A stretch of DNA of 64,000 bases from Bacilli bacterium (GTDB lineage Bacteria; Bacillota_I; Bacilli_A; RFN20; CAG-826): the NCBI GenBank assembly GCA_017502465.1, contig JAFVUY010000017.1, positions 62,001 to 126,000 on the forward strand, written 5' to 3'. Position numbers and translations under genes: made by a program. The notes under the pieces were generated by a model that saw nothing but the letters and a program-made list of their open reading frames with translations, searched no databases and was not told the DNA's origin. Positions 11,132 to 20,206 of this stretch are shown in pieces; the first letter of the stretch is position 1, and each line of letters opens with the position of its first letter.

Positions 11132-12145
11132 ATGAAAGTATTAGTATACTTTACACCTAATAAAAACACTGATAATTTCGAGGGAGTGCGCCTTAGAAAA
11201 TCCATCAAAGGCGCCCTTGAAATTGCGGATGTTCACTACACAACATACATTGGGGATGAATATGATGTAGCGCATTTTATTTCTCCGAGAGATGAAAGCA
11301 AAATTAACGAAGTTGTCGCCAATAACGTGCCTGTTGTAATAAGTGCTTTGTACTGCGAAAGCGATCCAACTGCTAGCTGGCTCGACTATAAAGCTAGCAA
11401 AGATGGAAAAAGAGAAATTATTTTATCTCTTAAAAACGTCAAAATTCTTAATAAAGCAACTTTGGTACTCGTGCCAAGCGAAGGCGCGAAAGAATTACTT
11501 ATTAATTCAGGTGTAACTAGCGATATCGAAATCATTTCTCCCGGGGTTAATTTGTCTAGGTTTGACTTCACAAGAATTGACGAAAAAGAAATATTTTTCC
11601 GTTATTATTCAGAAGAAAAAAATAGAAAACTCGTTGTTGTATTAGGAGATTATAATTATATGGAAGGTATTTCTTCCATTATAAAAATGGCTTCTAAACG
11701 CAAAAAAGAATTGTTCTATTATTTCGGTCCTTCAATTAATGGTTGTTCTTTTAAAATTAAAAGAATGATTAAAAAATCACCATCAAATATCAAATTCAAA
11801 ACAATCCCTAATGATGATATTTATAGAAGCGCTTTAATTAATGCTTCGATATTTATCTACCCAGGATATAAAACAATTGGCTACGTTTCCGCGCTTGAAG
11901 CGATGGCGTCTAAATGTCAACTTGTCATTAGAAGCCAACCTTTGTTCAAAAATCTGATTATGGACGGTGTAAATGGATATGTTGTTAACTACTCTGAGAC
12001 TTTAACCTCCATTGCATGTGATTGCCTAGACGGAAAAATCACCAATATGGCGGAAATTGCTCATAAGGATGTTAGAGAACATTCATTAGAAAAAGTCAGT
12101 GAAAAATTGAAATGGTTTTACCAACAAGCTATAAATACCAAATAG
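11132..12145 (+). CDS. Glycosyltransferase family 4-like protein
   Basis: Probably transfers a sugar from a nucleotide donor to a lipid or surface acceptor. 337 residues. The C-terminal half has the GT4 donor-site pattern: an IFIYPGYKTIGYVSALEAMASKC segment near residues 237-259, resembling the E-x7-E region, and DGVNGYVV. The N-terminal Rossmann half is diverged, and the first Glu of E-x7-E is not obvious. The gene starts five bases after the gyrA stop and ends ten bases before serS, so it is in the gyrase-serS run. Glycolipid synthesis is a guess; the acceptor cannot be read from sequence. Confidence 0.72.
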   Translation: MKVLVYFTPNKNTDNFEGVRLRKSIKGALEIADVHYTTYIGDEYDVAHFISPRDESKINEVVANNVPVVISALYCESDPTASWLDYKASKDGKREIILSLKNVKILNKATLVLVPSEGAKELLINSGVTSDIEIISPGVNLSRFDFTRIDEKEIFFRYYSEEKNRKLVVVLGDYNYMEGISSIIKMASKRKKELFYYFGPSINGCSFKIKRMIKKSPSNIKFKTIPNDDIYRSALINASIFIYPGYKTIGYVSALEAMASKCQLVIRSQPLFKNLIMDGVNGYVVNYSETLTSIACDCLDGKITNMAEIAHKDVREHSLEKVSEKLKWFYQQAINTK

Positions 12146-12155
12146 GAGGAGATTT

Positions 12156-13436
12156 ATGCTAGATATTAATTTAATACGTCAAAATCCAGAAAAAGTAAAA
12201 GAGGCCCTTAAAAAGAAATTATGGGACGCTGATTTTGATGAATTCCTTAAATGGGATGAAGAAAGAAAAGAAAAATTAAAATTCGTAGAAAACAATAAAG
12301 CTGAGATGAATCGCTTATCCGCTTCCGTTCCTCAACTTAAAAAAGCTGGTGAAGATGTCACTAAAATCTTTGCAAAAGTTAAAGAAATTGCTGCAAAAAA
12401 CAAAGAAGTTGAACAAGAATTGGCGGAATTGGAAATTAAAATTCATGATTTCTTAGCAGCCCTTCCAAATATCCCAGACGATGATTTACTTGCTGGAGAT
12501 AAGGAATTTAACCAAGTAATTAGAGTCAATAAAGAAAAACCTGTTTTTGATTTCCCAATTAAAGATCATGTCGAACTCGCCACATCTTTAGGCCTTGTCG
12601 ATTATGAAAGAGGTGGAAAGATTGCAGGCAGAGGTTCTTGGTGCTACACAAATCTAGGTGCTCGTTTAGAATGGGCCTTAATTAACTTCTTTATTTCCGA
12701 ACATTTAGCGGATGGATATGAATTTATCCTACCTCCACACACTTTAAACGAAGAATCTGGCTATGTCGCTGGACAATTCCCAAAATTCAGAGAAGATGTT
12801 TTCTGGCTTGATGGAGCGGAACCAAAAAGATTCCTCCTCCCAACTGCAGAAACCGCTCTTGTAAACTTCCATAGAAACGAAATTTTGTCTGAAGAAGATT
12901 TACCAAGAAAATATTTCGCCTACACCCCATGTTATAGACGTGAAGCTGGCTCTTATAGAACTGAAGAAAGAGGTATGATTCGTGGATATCAATTCAACAA
13001 AGTTGAACTTGTCCAATACACAAAAGATGATGCAAGTGATGAAGCTTTTGAAGAATTAGTTAATAAAGCCGAATCCTTAGTTAAAAAATTAGGATTACAT
13101 TTCCAAGTTTCTAAATTGGCTGCTGGCGACATTTCTCATTCAATGGCGAGAACATATGATATCGAAGTGTATATTCCAAGCATTGGAATCTATAAAGAAG
13201 TATCCTCTGCTTCTAATGCGAGAGATTATCAAGCAAGAAGAGGTATGATTAGATATAGAGATAAAGAAACAGGAAAAACACGGTATTGCCATACACTTAA
13301 TGCTTCTGGCTTAGCGACATCAAGAATTTTCCCAGCCTTATTAGAACAACATCAACAAGCCGATGGATCTGTTCTTGTTCCTGAAGTTCTCCAACCATTT
13401 ATGGGTGGAATTAAGGTTTTGAAACCAATTAAGTAA
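12156..13436 (+). CDS. serS: Seryl-tRNA synthetase
   Basis: Class II synthetase that charges tRNA-Ser. 426 residues, normal length. The N-terminal coiled-coil arm (about residues 27-105, rich in Lys/Glu) precedes the catalytic core with motif 2 (CYRREAGSYRTEERGMIRGYQF) and motif 3 near NASGLATSRIFPALLE. RBS AGGAGGAG lies before ATG 12156. No T-box leader is present because the gene is inside an operon. A terminator follows at 13451. Confidence 0.97.
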   Translation: MLDINLIRQNPEKVKEALKKKLWDADFDEFLKWDEERKEKLKFVENNKAEMNRLSASVPQLKKAGEDVTKIFAKVKEIAAKNKEVEQELAELEIKIHDFLAALPNIPDDDLLAGDKEFNQVIRVNKEKPVFDFPIKDHVELATSLGLVDYERGGKIAGRGSWCYTNLGARLEWALINFFISEHLADGYEFILPPHTLNEESGYVAGQFPKFREDVFWLDGAEPKRFLLPTAETALVNFHRNEILSEEDLPRKYFAYTPCYRREAGSYRTEERGMIRGYQFNKVELVQYTKDDASDEAFEELVNKAESLVKKLGLHFQVSKLAAGDISHSMARTYDIEVYIPSIGIYKEVSSASNARDYQARRGMIRYRDKETGKTRYCHTLNASGLATSRIFPALLEQHQQADGSVLVPEVLQPFMGGIKVLKPIK

Positions 13437-13450
13437 TAAAAATATTTATT

Positions 13451-13481
13451 AAAGTGCATCATTGATTGTGCACTTTTTATT
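13451..13481 (+). terminator. Rho-independent terminator after serS
   Basis: Stem AAAGTGCA (13451-13458) / TGCACTTT (13469-13476) followed by T-rich sequence. It closes the long S4-recF-gyrBA-GT4-serS run. Confidence 0.85.
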
Positions 13482-13579
13482 TTTGTTTGTGCTTTTTTAT
13501 TAAGAAGAATATTATTTTTATTCACGGGGTTTATAATTTAAGTAAATAACAATTATTTCCTTATATTACGGAGACAATT

Positions 13580-14614
13580 ATGAAAAACATTAATATTGAT
13601 ATTGTTCATGAAGAACTTTTTAAGCAAAAACCACTTTTAGCGTTCTCAAAAGATGTCGATTATCCTTTATGGAAGAAACAAATAGAAGAAAAACTAATTT
13701 CTTTATTAGGCATTGAAGAAATCAAAAAGAACGCTTGCGAATTGAATTTTGAAATAGATGAAATTCTTGATAAAGAAACATATAAGAGAATCCTTTTCTA
13801 TTTTGAAAGCGAAAAGAATTCAATTGTGCCTTGCTATTTATTAATTCCAAAAGACGGAAAAGAAAAACACCCAGTCGTTATTTGCTTACAAGGTCACACG
13901 ACCGGTTTCCACAACTCTATTGGTGAACCTAAATTCGAAGGTGATGCTGAAAATTATACAAGTCAAGATTTCGCAATAGAAGCTGTTAAAAGAGGATATA
14001 TCGCTTTAGCGATTGAACAAAGAGGGATGGGAGTAAGAACTACTCCGAGAATAGATAGAGGACACGCGAATAGAGTTGCTTGTTATCACACTGTTATGAC
14101 TGCACTACTACTTGGAAGAACGTTGATTGGAGAAAGAGTTTGGGATGTATCTAGGGCAATAGATGTATTAGAGCAACATTTCTCTGATATATGCGATTTT
14201 AGCGATATTACCTTATTGGGTAATTCAGGAGGTGGCACCGCCACTTATTATACCGCCGCTCTTGAAAAGAGAATTACAACAGCAATGCCTTGCTGTGCTG
14301 TCTGCACTTATAAAGATAGTATCGCGGAAGTTCATCATTGCTCTTGCAATTATATTCCTAAAATTGCCAAATATATGGATATGGGAGAAATCGCCGCCCT
14401 TATCGCACCAAGGAGATTGATTATTTGTAATGGTGAGTTAGATAGGATTTTCCCTATTAAGGGGACGAAAGAGGTTTTTGAAGTTATCAAGGCTATATAT
14501 GAAAAAGAAGGTTACCCAGAAAGAGCGAAATTACATATTTTCCCAGATGTTGGACACCGTTTTCTAAAAGAACAAGCCTTTTCGGAACTTGAGAATATGA
14601 GAAAAACTAAATAA
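13580..14614 (+). CDS. Alpha/beta hydrolase, acetyl-xylan-esterase/dienelactone-hydrolase-like
   Basis: Likely a cytoplasmic serine esterase acting on acetylated or feruloylated sugars. No signal peptide is present. 344 residues. The oxyanion region is VVICLQGHTTG, the nucleophile elbow GNSGGG (Ser at about 216), the likely acid Asp in NGELDRIFP and the His in DVGHRF. A cysteine-rich patch (CCAVC, HHCSC) follows the elbow. It stands alone between two terminators, next to manA and a large glycoside hydrolase, which suggests carbohydrate de-esterification. The substrate is not determined. Confidence 0.75.
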   Translation: MKNINIDIVHEELFKQKPLLAFSKDVDYPLWKKQIEEKLISLLGIEEIKKNACELNFEIDEILDKETYKRILFYFESEKNSIVPCYLLIPKDGKEKHPVVICLQGHTTGFHNSIGEPKFEGDAENYTSQDFAIEAVKRGYIALAIEQRGMGVRTTPRIDRGHANRVACYHTVMTALLLGRTLIGERVWDVSRAIDVLEQHFSDICDFSDITLLGNSGGGTATYYTAALEKRITTAMPCCAVCTYKDSIAEVHHCSCNYIPKIAKYMDMGEIAALIAPRRLIICNGELDRIFPIKGTKEVFEVIKAIYEKEGYPERAKLHIFPDVGHRFLKEQAFSELENMRKTK

Positions 14615-14623
14615 AGCCAAAAT

Positions 14624-14661
14624 AAGAAGTTGTAACAATTATGTTAATAACTTCTTTTTGT
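14624..14661 (+). terminator. Rho-independent terminator after the esterase gene
   Basis: Stem AAGAAGTT (14624-14631) / AACTTCTT (14649-14656) with a second small inner pairing in the loop, followed by TTTTG and more T. Confidence 0.75.
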
Positions 14662-14727
14662 TTTTGTTTAGACTATAAAAATATTAAATATTTGTTATAT
14701 TAATATGTGAAAGTGATTTTTTGAATT

Positions 14728-15621
14728 ATGAATAATGTAATTAAATTATCCCCGGTTGTAAAAAGTTATTTATGGGGTGGTAATTATTTTCAAAAATTTA
14801 ACAAAGGAAGCCAAGATGTTATTTCTGAACTTTGGGAATTGTCTATTAGAGAAGATGATAGTTCCTACTTATTTGGGACAAGCACGAAAATAATAGATGT
14901 ATTAACCAAAGATGACTTTGGCCCAAACTGTGACAGATTTCCTTATTTTCCGGTTTTAATTAAACTAATAGACGCAAGAGACGATCTATCAGTTCAAGTT
15001 CACCCAAGTGATGACTACGCTTTAAATAACGAAGGTTCTTTTGGCAAATCCGAGATGTGGTACATCATCGATGCGGATGAAGGAAGTGGGTTATATATAG
15101 GTTTAAATAATAACTACACAAAAGAGGAAATCGAAGAGAAATTACAAAAAGGAACAATTATTGATGCACTTAATTTTTATAAAGTAAAACCAGGAGATTC
15201 TTTTGTTATTAATCCTGGAACAATTCATGCGATTGGGAAAGGCGTTAGAATAATTGAGATTCAACAAAATAGCAATTTAACATATAGGCTTTTTGACTTT
15301 TTTAGAAAAGACAAAGATGGAAAATTCCGCGAATTACATATTGAAAAAGCCCTAAAAGTCATAGATTTTAATAAATATTCTACAGAAAAGGCGGATAATT
15401 CCTATCTCGCAAACAACCAATATTTTAAGGTTAAAAAGATAGTAATAGACGGAGAAATTACATTATCTGCGGATAAAGGATCTTTTATTTCTTTTACCTT
15501 TATCGAAGGCGAAGGCGAAGTGGATAATTATCAATTTAATAAATTTGATACATTCTTTTTACCATATAAGGCAAGTTGCAAAATTAAAGGTAAAGCAACT
15601 TTAATTGTTACAACTATATAA
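14728..15621 (+). CDS. manA: Mannose-6-phosphate isomerase, class I
   Basis: Zinc-dependent interconversion of mannose-6-phosphate and fructose-6-phosphate. 297 residues, the short Firmicutes form. Cupin metal-site motifs are visible: LSVQVHPSDDYA (His), KSEMWYI (Glu) and NPGTIHAIGKGV (His). The substrate-site Arg is in NLTYRLFDF. ATG 14728 lacks a strong ribosome site. It ends 16 bases before the glycoside hydrolase gene, so the two are probably co-transcribed and used in sugar breakdown. Confidence 0.93.
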   Translation: MNNVIKLSPVVKSYLWGGNYFQKFNKGSQDVISELWELSIREDDSSYLFGTSTKIIDVLTKDDFGPNCDRFPYFPVLIKLIDARDDLSVQVHPSDDYALNNEGSFGKSEMWYIIDADEGSGLYIGLNNNYTKEEIEEKLQKGTIIDALNFYKVKPGDSFVINPGTIHAIGKGVRIIEIQQNSNLTYRLFDFFRKDKDGKFRELHIEKALKVIDFNKYSTEKADNSYLANNQYFKVKKIVIDGEITLSADKGSFISFTFIEGEGEVDNYQFNKFDTFFLPYKASCKIKGKATLIVTTI

Positions 15622-15637
15622 CTCTTTGGAGGTTAAA

Positions 15638-18436
15638 ATGTCTAACATCGAAAACAAATATAAACCTTTACCATTCTGGAGCTGGAACGATGAATTAGAT
15701 CCCAAGGAATTGGTCGACCAAATTGAATGGATGCACGAAAATGGCATCGGTGGTTTTTTCATGCATGCAAGGACGGGCTTAAAAACCCCATATCTTAAAG
15801 AAAAGTGGTTTGAATGTATCGAGGCGTGTCTTAAGAAAGCAAAAGAACTCAACATGGAAGCTTATGCTTATGATGAAAACGGTTGGCCTAGTGGCTTTGT
15901 TGGAGGTCTTCTTTTGGAAGACGAAAACAACAGAGATATGTATCTAACTAGGAGATTTGGACCCTATGACCCAAACGCTGCTGCCTCTTTCGAAATTACT
16001 GAGAAAACATGCAGAAGAGTTTTTGAAGGAAATAATGTCTTGAATGTTTACACAAATGTTTCTACTTCAACTGCGGACGTTTGCAACAAAGAGGTTGTGA
16101 GAAAATTTTTGGATTTAACTCACGAAAAATATAAGGAGCATGATGCTTATAAAAACCTTAGAGGTTTCTTTACAGATGAACCACAATATTATAGATGGGG
16201 TGTGCCTTTCACTAGAGTTCTTCCAAAATATTTTAAAGAAAAATATAACGAAGATATATTTGATAGAATTGCTTTAATCTTTTATGACTTAGAAGACTAT
16301 AAAGATTTTAGATATAAATATCTAAAATCATTGCATGAATTATTCATTAATTCATTCTGTAAACAAGTTTATGATTGGTGTGATAAAAATGGCTACAAAT
16401 TAACAGGTCATTTTATTGAAGAAAACTCTTTGGGTGGCCAACTTCTTTGCTGTGGCGACATAATGGCTTGTTATGAATATGAACATATACCAGGAATTGA
16501 TTTTTTAGGAAGAGATACAGTTGTGACTCCTTCTGGAAAACAATTAGGCAGCGTTGCTGCTCAGCTTGGCAAAAAACAAACTATGGCGGAGATATTTGCT
16601 GCGGTTGGATGGGATTGCACCCCTCGCGAATTGAAAGCTTTATATGAATATCTTATGCAAAGTGGTGTTACATTGCTTTGTCATCACCTTCTTCCTTATC
16701 ACGAACACGGAGAAAGAAAAAGAGATTATCCAGAACATTATTCTAAAATCAATCCTTGGGTCAATGAATCTTTTAAACAATTCAACGATTATTTTAGTGA
16801 AATCGGTAAACTTATAACTTTATCAAAAGAAGAAGTGAATGTTGCTTTATTTAATCCAATTAGATCCACTTATTTTACTTATAATTGGGATTCTGGGTGG
16901 GCAGGAGATTTTGGGGCTGCCGAAATTAATAAAGCGTATTGTGAAATAATTGAAAAACTAACATCTAATGGTGTCAACTTTCACATAATTGATGAAGCCA
17001 TTATGGCGAATCACGCAATTGTTGAAGGTGATTCTTTGGTGGTGGGAAAATGCAAATATAACATAGTTATGCTACCACCTAAAGTTAGCACGATGGATAA
17101 AACAAGTGAGAAACTTCTACGTGAATATTCGTCTAAAGGTGGCAAGTTCTGCGTTACTGAAGAAATCCCTACATATTTAGAAGGTAAAAAATTCAATCAT
17201 GACTATATTAATAATGATGTTTCTTTAGAAGAGGTTATTGAAAACAACCCAACTAAAATGAGTCCAAATCCTGACATTAAATTTTCACTGAGAGAAGATG
17301 AAAAAGGCAATAAATTCATATATGCGGTAAACATACATGGTGTTGAAGTGGACGTTACAATTGAATGCAAGGGCTATACCTCTTTTATCCATGATGGAAA
17401 AGTAGTTTCAAATAAACTGCATTTCGATAGTTATGAATCAAAAATTCTATATTTGAGCAATGCGCGAGTTGAAGAGAAAAAAGAAAATAATAAATTATAT
17501 TTGGGTAATAACTTTAGAGTTGTTGGCTCCCCACTAAATTATTTAACTTTAGATTATTTATCATATTCAAAAGATGGAATTAACTATAAAGGCAACATGC
17601 ACTTTATGGCGCTGTTTAATAATCTATTAAAAGAAAAATACGAGGGCAATTTATATTTAAAATACAACTTTGATATCAAAGATATCCCAAGCGAATGTGA
17701 GTTGCTTATTGAAGACACAAACATAATTGAAGTTACTATAAATGGAAATAAAGTTTCCAAAGAAGGGACAGTTTTAGAAAAAGATCTTTGGAAATACAAG
17801 ATTTCAAAGCACTTAAAAAAAGGACGAAACGAGATCATCGCTCTCATCAACTTTTTTGAAGATGAAAATATTTACTACGCCTTATTTGGCGAGAATGTTA
17901 CAGAGTCACTTAAAAACTGTATAGCGTACAACACCACAATTGAGCCTATTTATTTAAGAGGTAATTTTGGTGTAGGTGGAGATTTCAAAGATGGACGCAC
18001 ACCCGATACAGTGGTTGGAGAAAATTTTTATTTAACAACCCAAAATAAAAACATTACAAATTTAATAAAAGACGGATATCCATTTTTTAGAGGTAAAATT
18101 GTTTTAGAACAAGAGTTTGATATTGACGATATAAACCAAACTCTAGTTATCGATAAACGTTTTCAACAAATTAACTTATTTATAAACGACGTTTTTGTTA
18201 AAACTTTAATGTTTGATTATAAAGTTGATATATCGAAATATTTAAAACTCGGAAAAAACGTTGCAAAACTTGAATTAATTGTTTCGAATCGTAATTTATT
18301 AGGCCCTCATCATGCGCATCAAGAAGAGGTAAAATGGGTTGGACCAGAAAATTTTGAAAGATTTGGAACTTGGAACGAAGAAGGCGAAAGCGCCTTACAT
18401 TTAAAACGCTACTCCTTTGTGAAAACTATTGTTTAG
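15638..18436 (+). CDS. Large glycoside hydrolase, GH106-like (alpha-L-rhamnosidase group)
   Basis: A 932-residue intracellular enzyme with no signal peptide. The N-terminal TIM-barrel-like region has the pattern PFWSWNDELDP, GIGGFFMHARTGL, YAYDENGWPSGF and FTDEPQYYRWG, typical of GH106 and related unclassified families. The C-terminal part (from about residue 640) looks like beta-sandwich galactose-binding-like domains. The start is set at ATG 15638 by the TTTGGAGG site just upstream; the frame is open from 15605. Rhamnose specificity is inferred from family likeness and from rhaA at 51 kb. Another exo-glycosidase activity is possible. Confidence 0.68.
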   Translation: MSNIENKYKPLPFWSWNDELDPKELVDQIEWMHENGIGGFFMHARTGLKTPYLKEKWFECIEACLKKAKELNMEAYAYDENGWPSGFVGGLLLEDENNRDMYLTRRFGPYDPNAAASFEITEKTCRRVFEGNNVLNVYTNVSTSTADVCNKEVVRKFLDLTHEKYKEHDAYKNLRGFFTDEPQYYRWGVPFTRVLPKYFKEKYNEDIFDRIALIFYDLEDYKDFRYKYLKSLHELFINSFCKQVYDWCDKNGYKLTGHFIEENSLGGQLLCCGDIMACYEYEHIPGIDFLGRDTVVTPSGKQLGSVAAQLGKKQTMAEIFAAVGWDCTPRELKALYEYLMQSGVTLLCHHLLPYHEHGERKRDYPEHYSKINPWVNESFKQFNDYFSEIGKLITLSKEEVNVALFNPIRSTYFTYNWDSGWAGDFGAAEINKAYCEIIEKLTSNGVNFHIIDEAIMANHAIVEGDSLVVGKCKYNIVMLPPKVSTMDKTSEKLLREYSSKGGKFCVTEEIPTYLEGKKFNHDYINNDVSLEEVIENNPTKMSPNPDIKFSLREDEKGNKFIYAVNIHGVEVDVTIECKGYTSFIHDGKVVSNKLHFDSYESKILYLSNARVEEKKENNKLYLGNNFRVVGSPLNYLTLDYLSYSKDGINYKGNMHFMALFNNLLKEKYEGNLYLKYNFDIKDIPSECELLIEDTNIIEVTINGNKVSKEGTVLEKDLWKYKISKHLKKGRNEIIALINFFEDENIYYALFGENVTESLKNCIAYNTTIEPIYLRGNFGVGGDFKDGRTPDTVVGENFYLTTQNKNITNLIKDGYPFFRGKIVLEQEFDIDDINQTLVIDKRFQQINLFINDVFVKTLMFDYKVDISKYLKLGKNVAKLELIVSNRNLLGPHHAHQEEVKWVGPENFERFGTWNEEGESALHLKRYSFVKTIV

Positions 18437-18457
18437 GTACTTTTGTTCCCTCTGCGT

Positions 18458-18486
18458 TTGACAAAAGGTCGGGGGGGGGGTATAGT
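18458..18486 (+). promoter_or_regulatory. Promoter with G10 tract in the spacer, probably phase-variable
   Basis: Consensus -35 TTGACA (18458-18463), spacer AAAGGTC plus ten G (18471-18480), then -10 TATAGT (18481-18486). The spacer is exactly 17 bases, the optimum for sigma-70-type promoters. Gain or loss of one or two G by slippage would change the spacer and promoter strength. It drives the SHOCT membrane protein at 18511. Confidence 0.78.
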
Positions 18487-18510
18487 GAAGACATAGGAGG
18501 TCATATCATA

Positions 18511-19047
18511 ATGAAGACCATTAAACTCATAGAGAGAATTTTTCTCATTTTAACAGTGTCCTTGATTGCTGTTGGCTCTATTATTGCAGTCACAGAAGCA
18601 TCGGCCACTTCCCTTTTAACGCTTTTGCTTGCTTATGTTGGAACTTTTTCAGTTTTTGGCATTTTTGCCATCATGTTGGTGTCATTGGTTTTGCACCACC
18701 ACAAAAACAAAACAGTTAGATATGTTGCTGATGTACTTTTCTTAGCGTGCATGATTCCTGTTTTAGCGACCACAGTTTACGGTCTCGCATATGTAGGAGA
18801 CACTTTATCAATCATTTTATTAGTTTCTTGCATCACATATATTGCTGCATCAGTTACTAAATTAATTGGATACGTTGTTCTTAGAGCTAAACCAGACATG
18901 GATTCAGAACTAGATCCAGACAACGACGAAAAAGTTATTTACATCCTTAAATGGAAACGTTTATTAGATAAAGGCGTTATCACTCCTGACGAATTCCAAG
19001 CAAAAAGACAAGCAATCTTAGACTTCGGCGAAAAAGAAGCAGAATAA
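18511..19047 (+). CDS. Membrane protein with C-terminal SHOCT domain
   Basis: 178 residues. Four hydrophobic segments fill about residues 10-125. A cytoplasmic tail with a SHOCT-type helical hairpin follows (YILKWKRLLDKGVITPDEF, then KRQAIL). SHOCT domains are short oligomerisation modules of unknown function, often at the end of membrane proteins. The start is ATG 18511 after ATAGGAGG; an upstream in-frame extension overlaps the preceding gene and has no support. It is controlled by the G10 promoter and followed by a terminator, so it is a single-gene unit. Confidence 0.75.
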   Translation: MKTIKLIERIFLILTVSLIAVGSIIAVTEASATSLLTLLLAYVGTFSVFGIFAIMLVSLVLHHHKNKTVRYVADVLFLACMIPVLATTVYGLAYVGDTLSIILLVSCITYIAASVTKLIGYVVLRAKPDMDSELDPDNDEKVIYILKWKRLLDKGVITPDEFQAKRQAILDFGEKEAE

Positions 19048-19068
19048 TTTTTACATTCAAAGTATAAG

Positions 19069-19094
19069 ACACCCTGTAATCAGGGTGTTTTTTC
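19069..19094 (+). terminator. Rho-independent terminator
   Basis: Stem ACACCCTG (19069-19076) / CAGGGTGT (19081-19088), TAAT loop, then a T run. Confidence 0.88.
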
Positions 19095-19098
19095 TATG

Positions 19099-19126
19099 TT
19101 TACAAAACGGAAAATAGTGGTATATT
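19099..19126 (+). promoter_or_regulatory. Promoter of the EIIC-like permease gene
   Basis: TTTACA (19099-19104), 16-base spacer, TATATT (19121-19126), located directly after the preceding terminator. Confidence 0.5.
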
Positions 19127-19159
19127 TGTACATAACAAATAAGCAAAAGGGATCTTAAT

Positions 19160-20206
19160 ATGAAAAGTGTATTAAATCGTTTATGGAAATACATAATTAG
19201 AACCAGCGGTTTAATGGCTCTAGGCCTTTTTTCAACTTTAATCGTTGGTGTTATTGTTGAACAAATTGGCGTGCTAACCACCTATCAACCAATTCAAGAA
19301 ATAGGTAAAACCCTTCAAGCTTTTATGGGTGTTGGAATAGGTGTTGCGATCGCTTTTGGAGAAAAAGATAAATTTACACCTATTAAAATCGTTGCCTTAG
19401 GTGCGGTTGGAGGACTTGCAAGTGCGATAAACTTTAATTTTGAGTCCGCTTCTATTTTCACTTTTTCTATTTTAGGTGGTTCAAAGAATCCATTAACCGT
19501 ATATTTAGTTGTTATTATCGCTTTAGAACTCAGTAAGTTGATATTACGAAGACAAACACCAGTTGATATTGTTTTAGTACCTTTAGTTATTGTGGTTTTG
19601 GGTTCACTTTTGTCTTTCGCTTTGGTTATTCCATTTCAATATTTAATAATCTGGCTCTCCGATTTTGTGGATGACGCGACGACATATCAACCAATATTAA
19701 TGGGTGTTGTTATTTCTACTGTCATGGGTATGGCACTTACTGCTCCTATATCATCGGTAGCTATCGCTGTATCCATCAATTTAAGTGGTATAGCGGCTGG
19801 GGCAGCTTGCGTTGGATGCTGCGCACAAATGATAGGTTTTATGGTTATGTCTATCAGAGACAACAATGTTGGAAAGGTTATATCTGTAGGAATTGGAACA
19901 AGTATGCTTCAATTTCAAAACATTCTTAAAAAACCAATTATATGGCTTCCAACAATCATTATCTCTGCAATTCTTGGCCCAATTTCTACATCTTTAATGG
20001 GACTTGCTTGTAATAGCGTGGGAGCAGGTATGGGAACCTGCGCTTTAATTGGGCCTATTCAAATGGTTATATGTACAGAAAACACCCTCATGGGATGGTT
20101 AGGCGCAACACTTATTTGTGTTGTCATACCGGCAGCGGGTGTGTTCTTAATAGATTTGTTATTTAGAAAATTTAATTTAATCAAACAAGGAGATTTAGCT
20201 ATATAG
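19160..20206 (+). CDS. PTS EIIC-type membrane protein (PTS_EIIC_2 family)
   Basis: 348 residues with about ten hydrophobic segments, rich in Gly and small residues. The pattern (MGVGIGVAIAFG, LGAVGGLAS, SAVGA-like loops, CVGCCAQMIGF, NSVGAGMGTCALIGP) matches the putative EIIC_2 family of sugar or aromatic permeases. It lacks linked EIIA/EIIB domains and none lie nearby, so phosphotransfer-coupled transport cannot be claimed. A soluble substrate importer or sensor is possible. Its own promoter lies at 19099. It is convergent with the glycosyltransferase gene, with no gap between the stops. Confidence 0.75.
   Translation: MKSVLNRLWKYIIRTSGLMALGLFSTLIVGVIVEQIGVLTTYQPIQEIGKTLQAFMGVGIGVAIAFGEKDKFTPIKIVALGAVGGLASAINFNFESASIFTFSILGGSKNPLTVYLVVIIALELSKLILRRQTPVDIVLVPLVIVVLGSLLSFALVIPFQYLIIWLSDFVDDATTYQPILMGVVISTVMGMALTAPISSVAIAVSINLSGIAAGAACVGCCAQMIGFMVMSIRDNNVGKVISVGIGTSMLQFQNILKKPIIWLPTIIISAILGPISTSLMGLACNSVGAGMGTCALIGPIQMVICTENTLMGWLGATLICVVIPAAGVFLIDLLFRKFNLIKQGDLAI

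Noticed and set aside
12100-12156. T-box leader for serS or metG
   Set aside because: The upstream gaps are only 10 bases (serS) and 73 bases with a terminator (metG), with no T-box sequence.
15605-15637. Earlier start for the glycoside hydrolase, overlapping manA
   Set aside because: The TTTGGAGG site is positioned for ATG 15638, and the extra 11 residues have no family counterpart.
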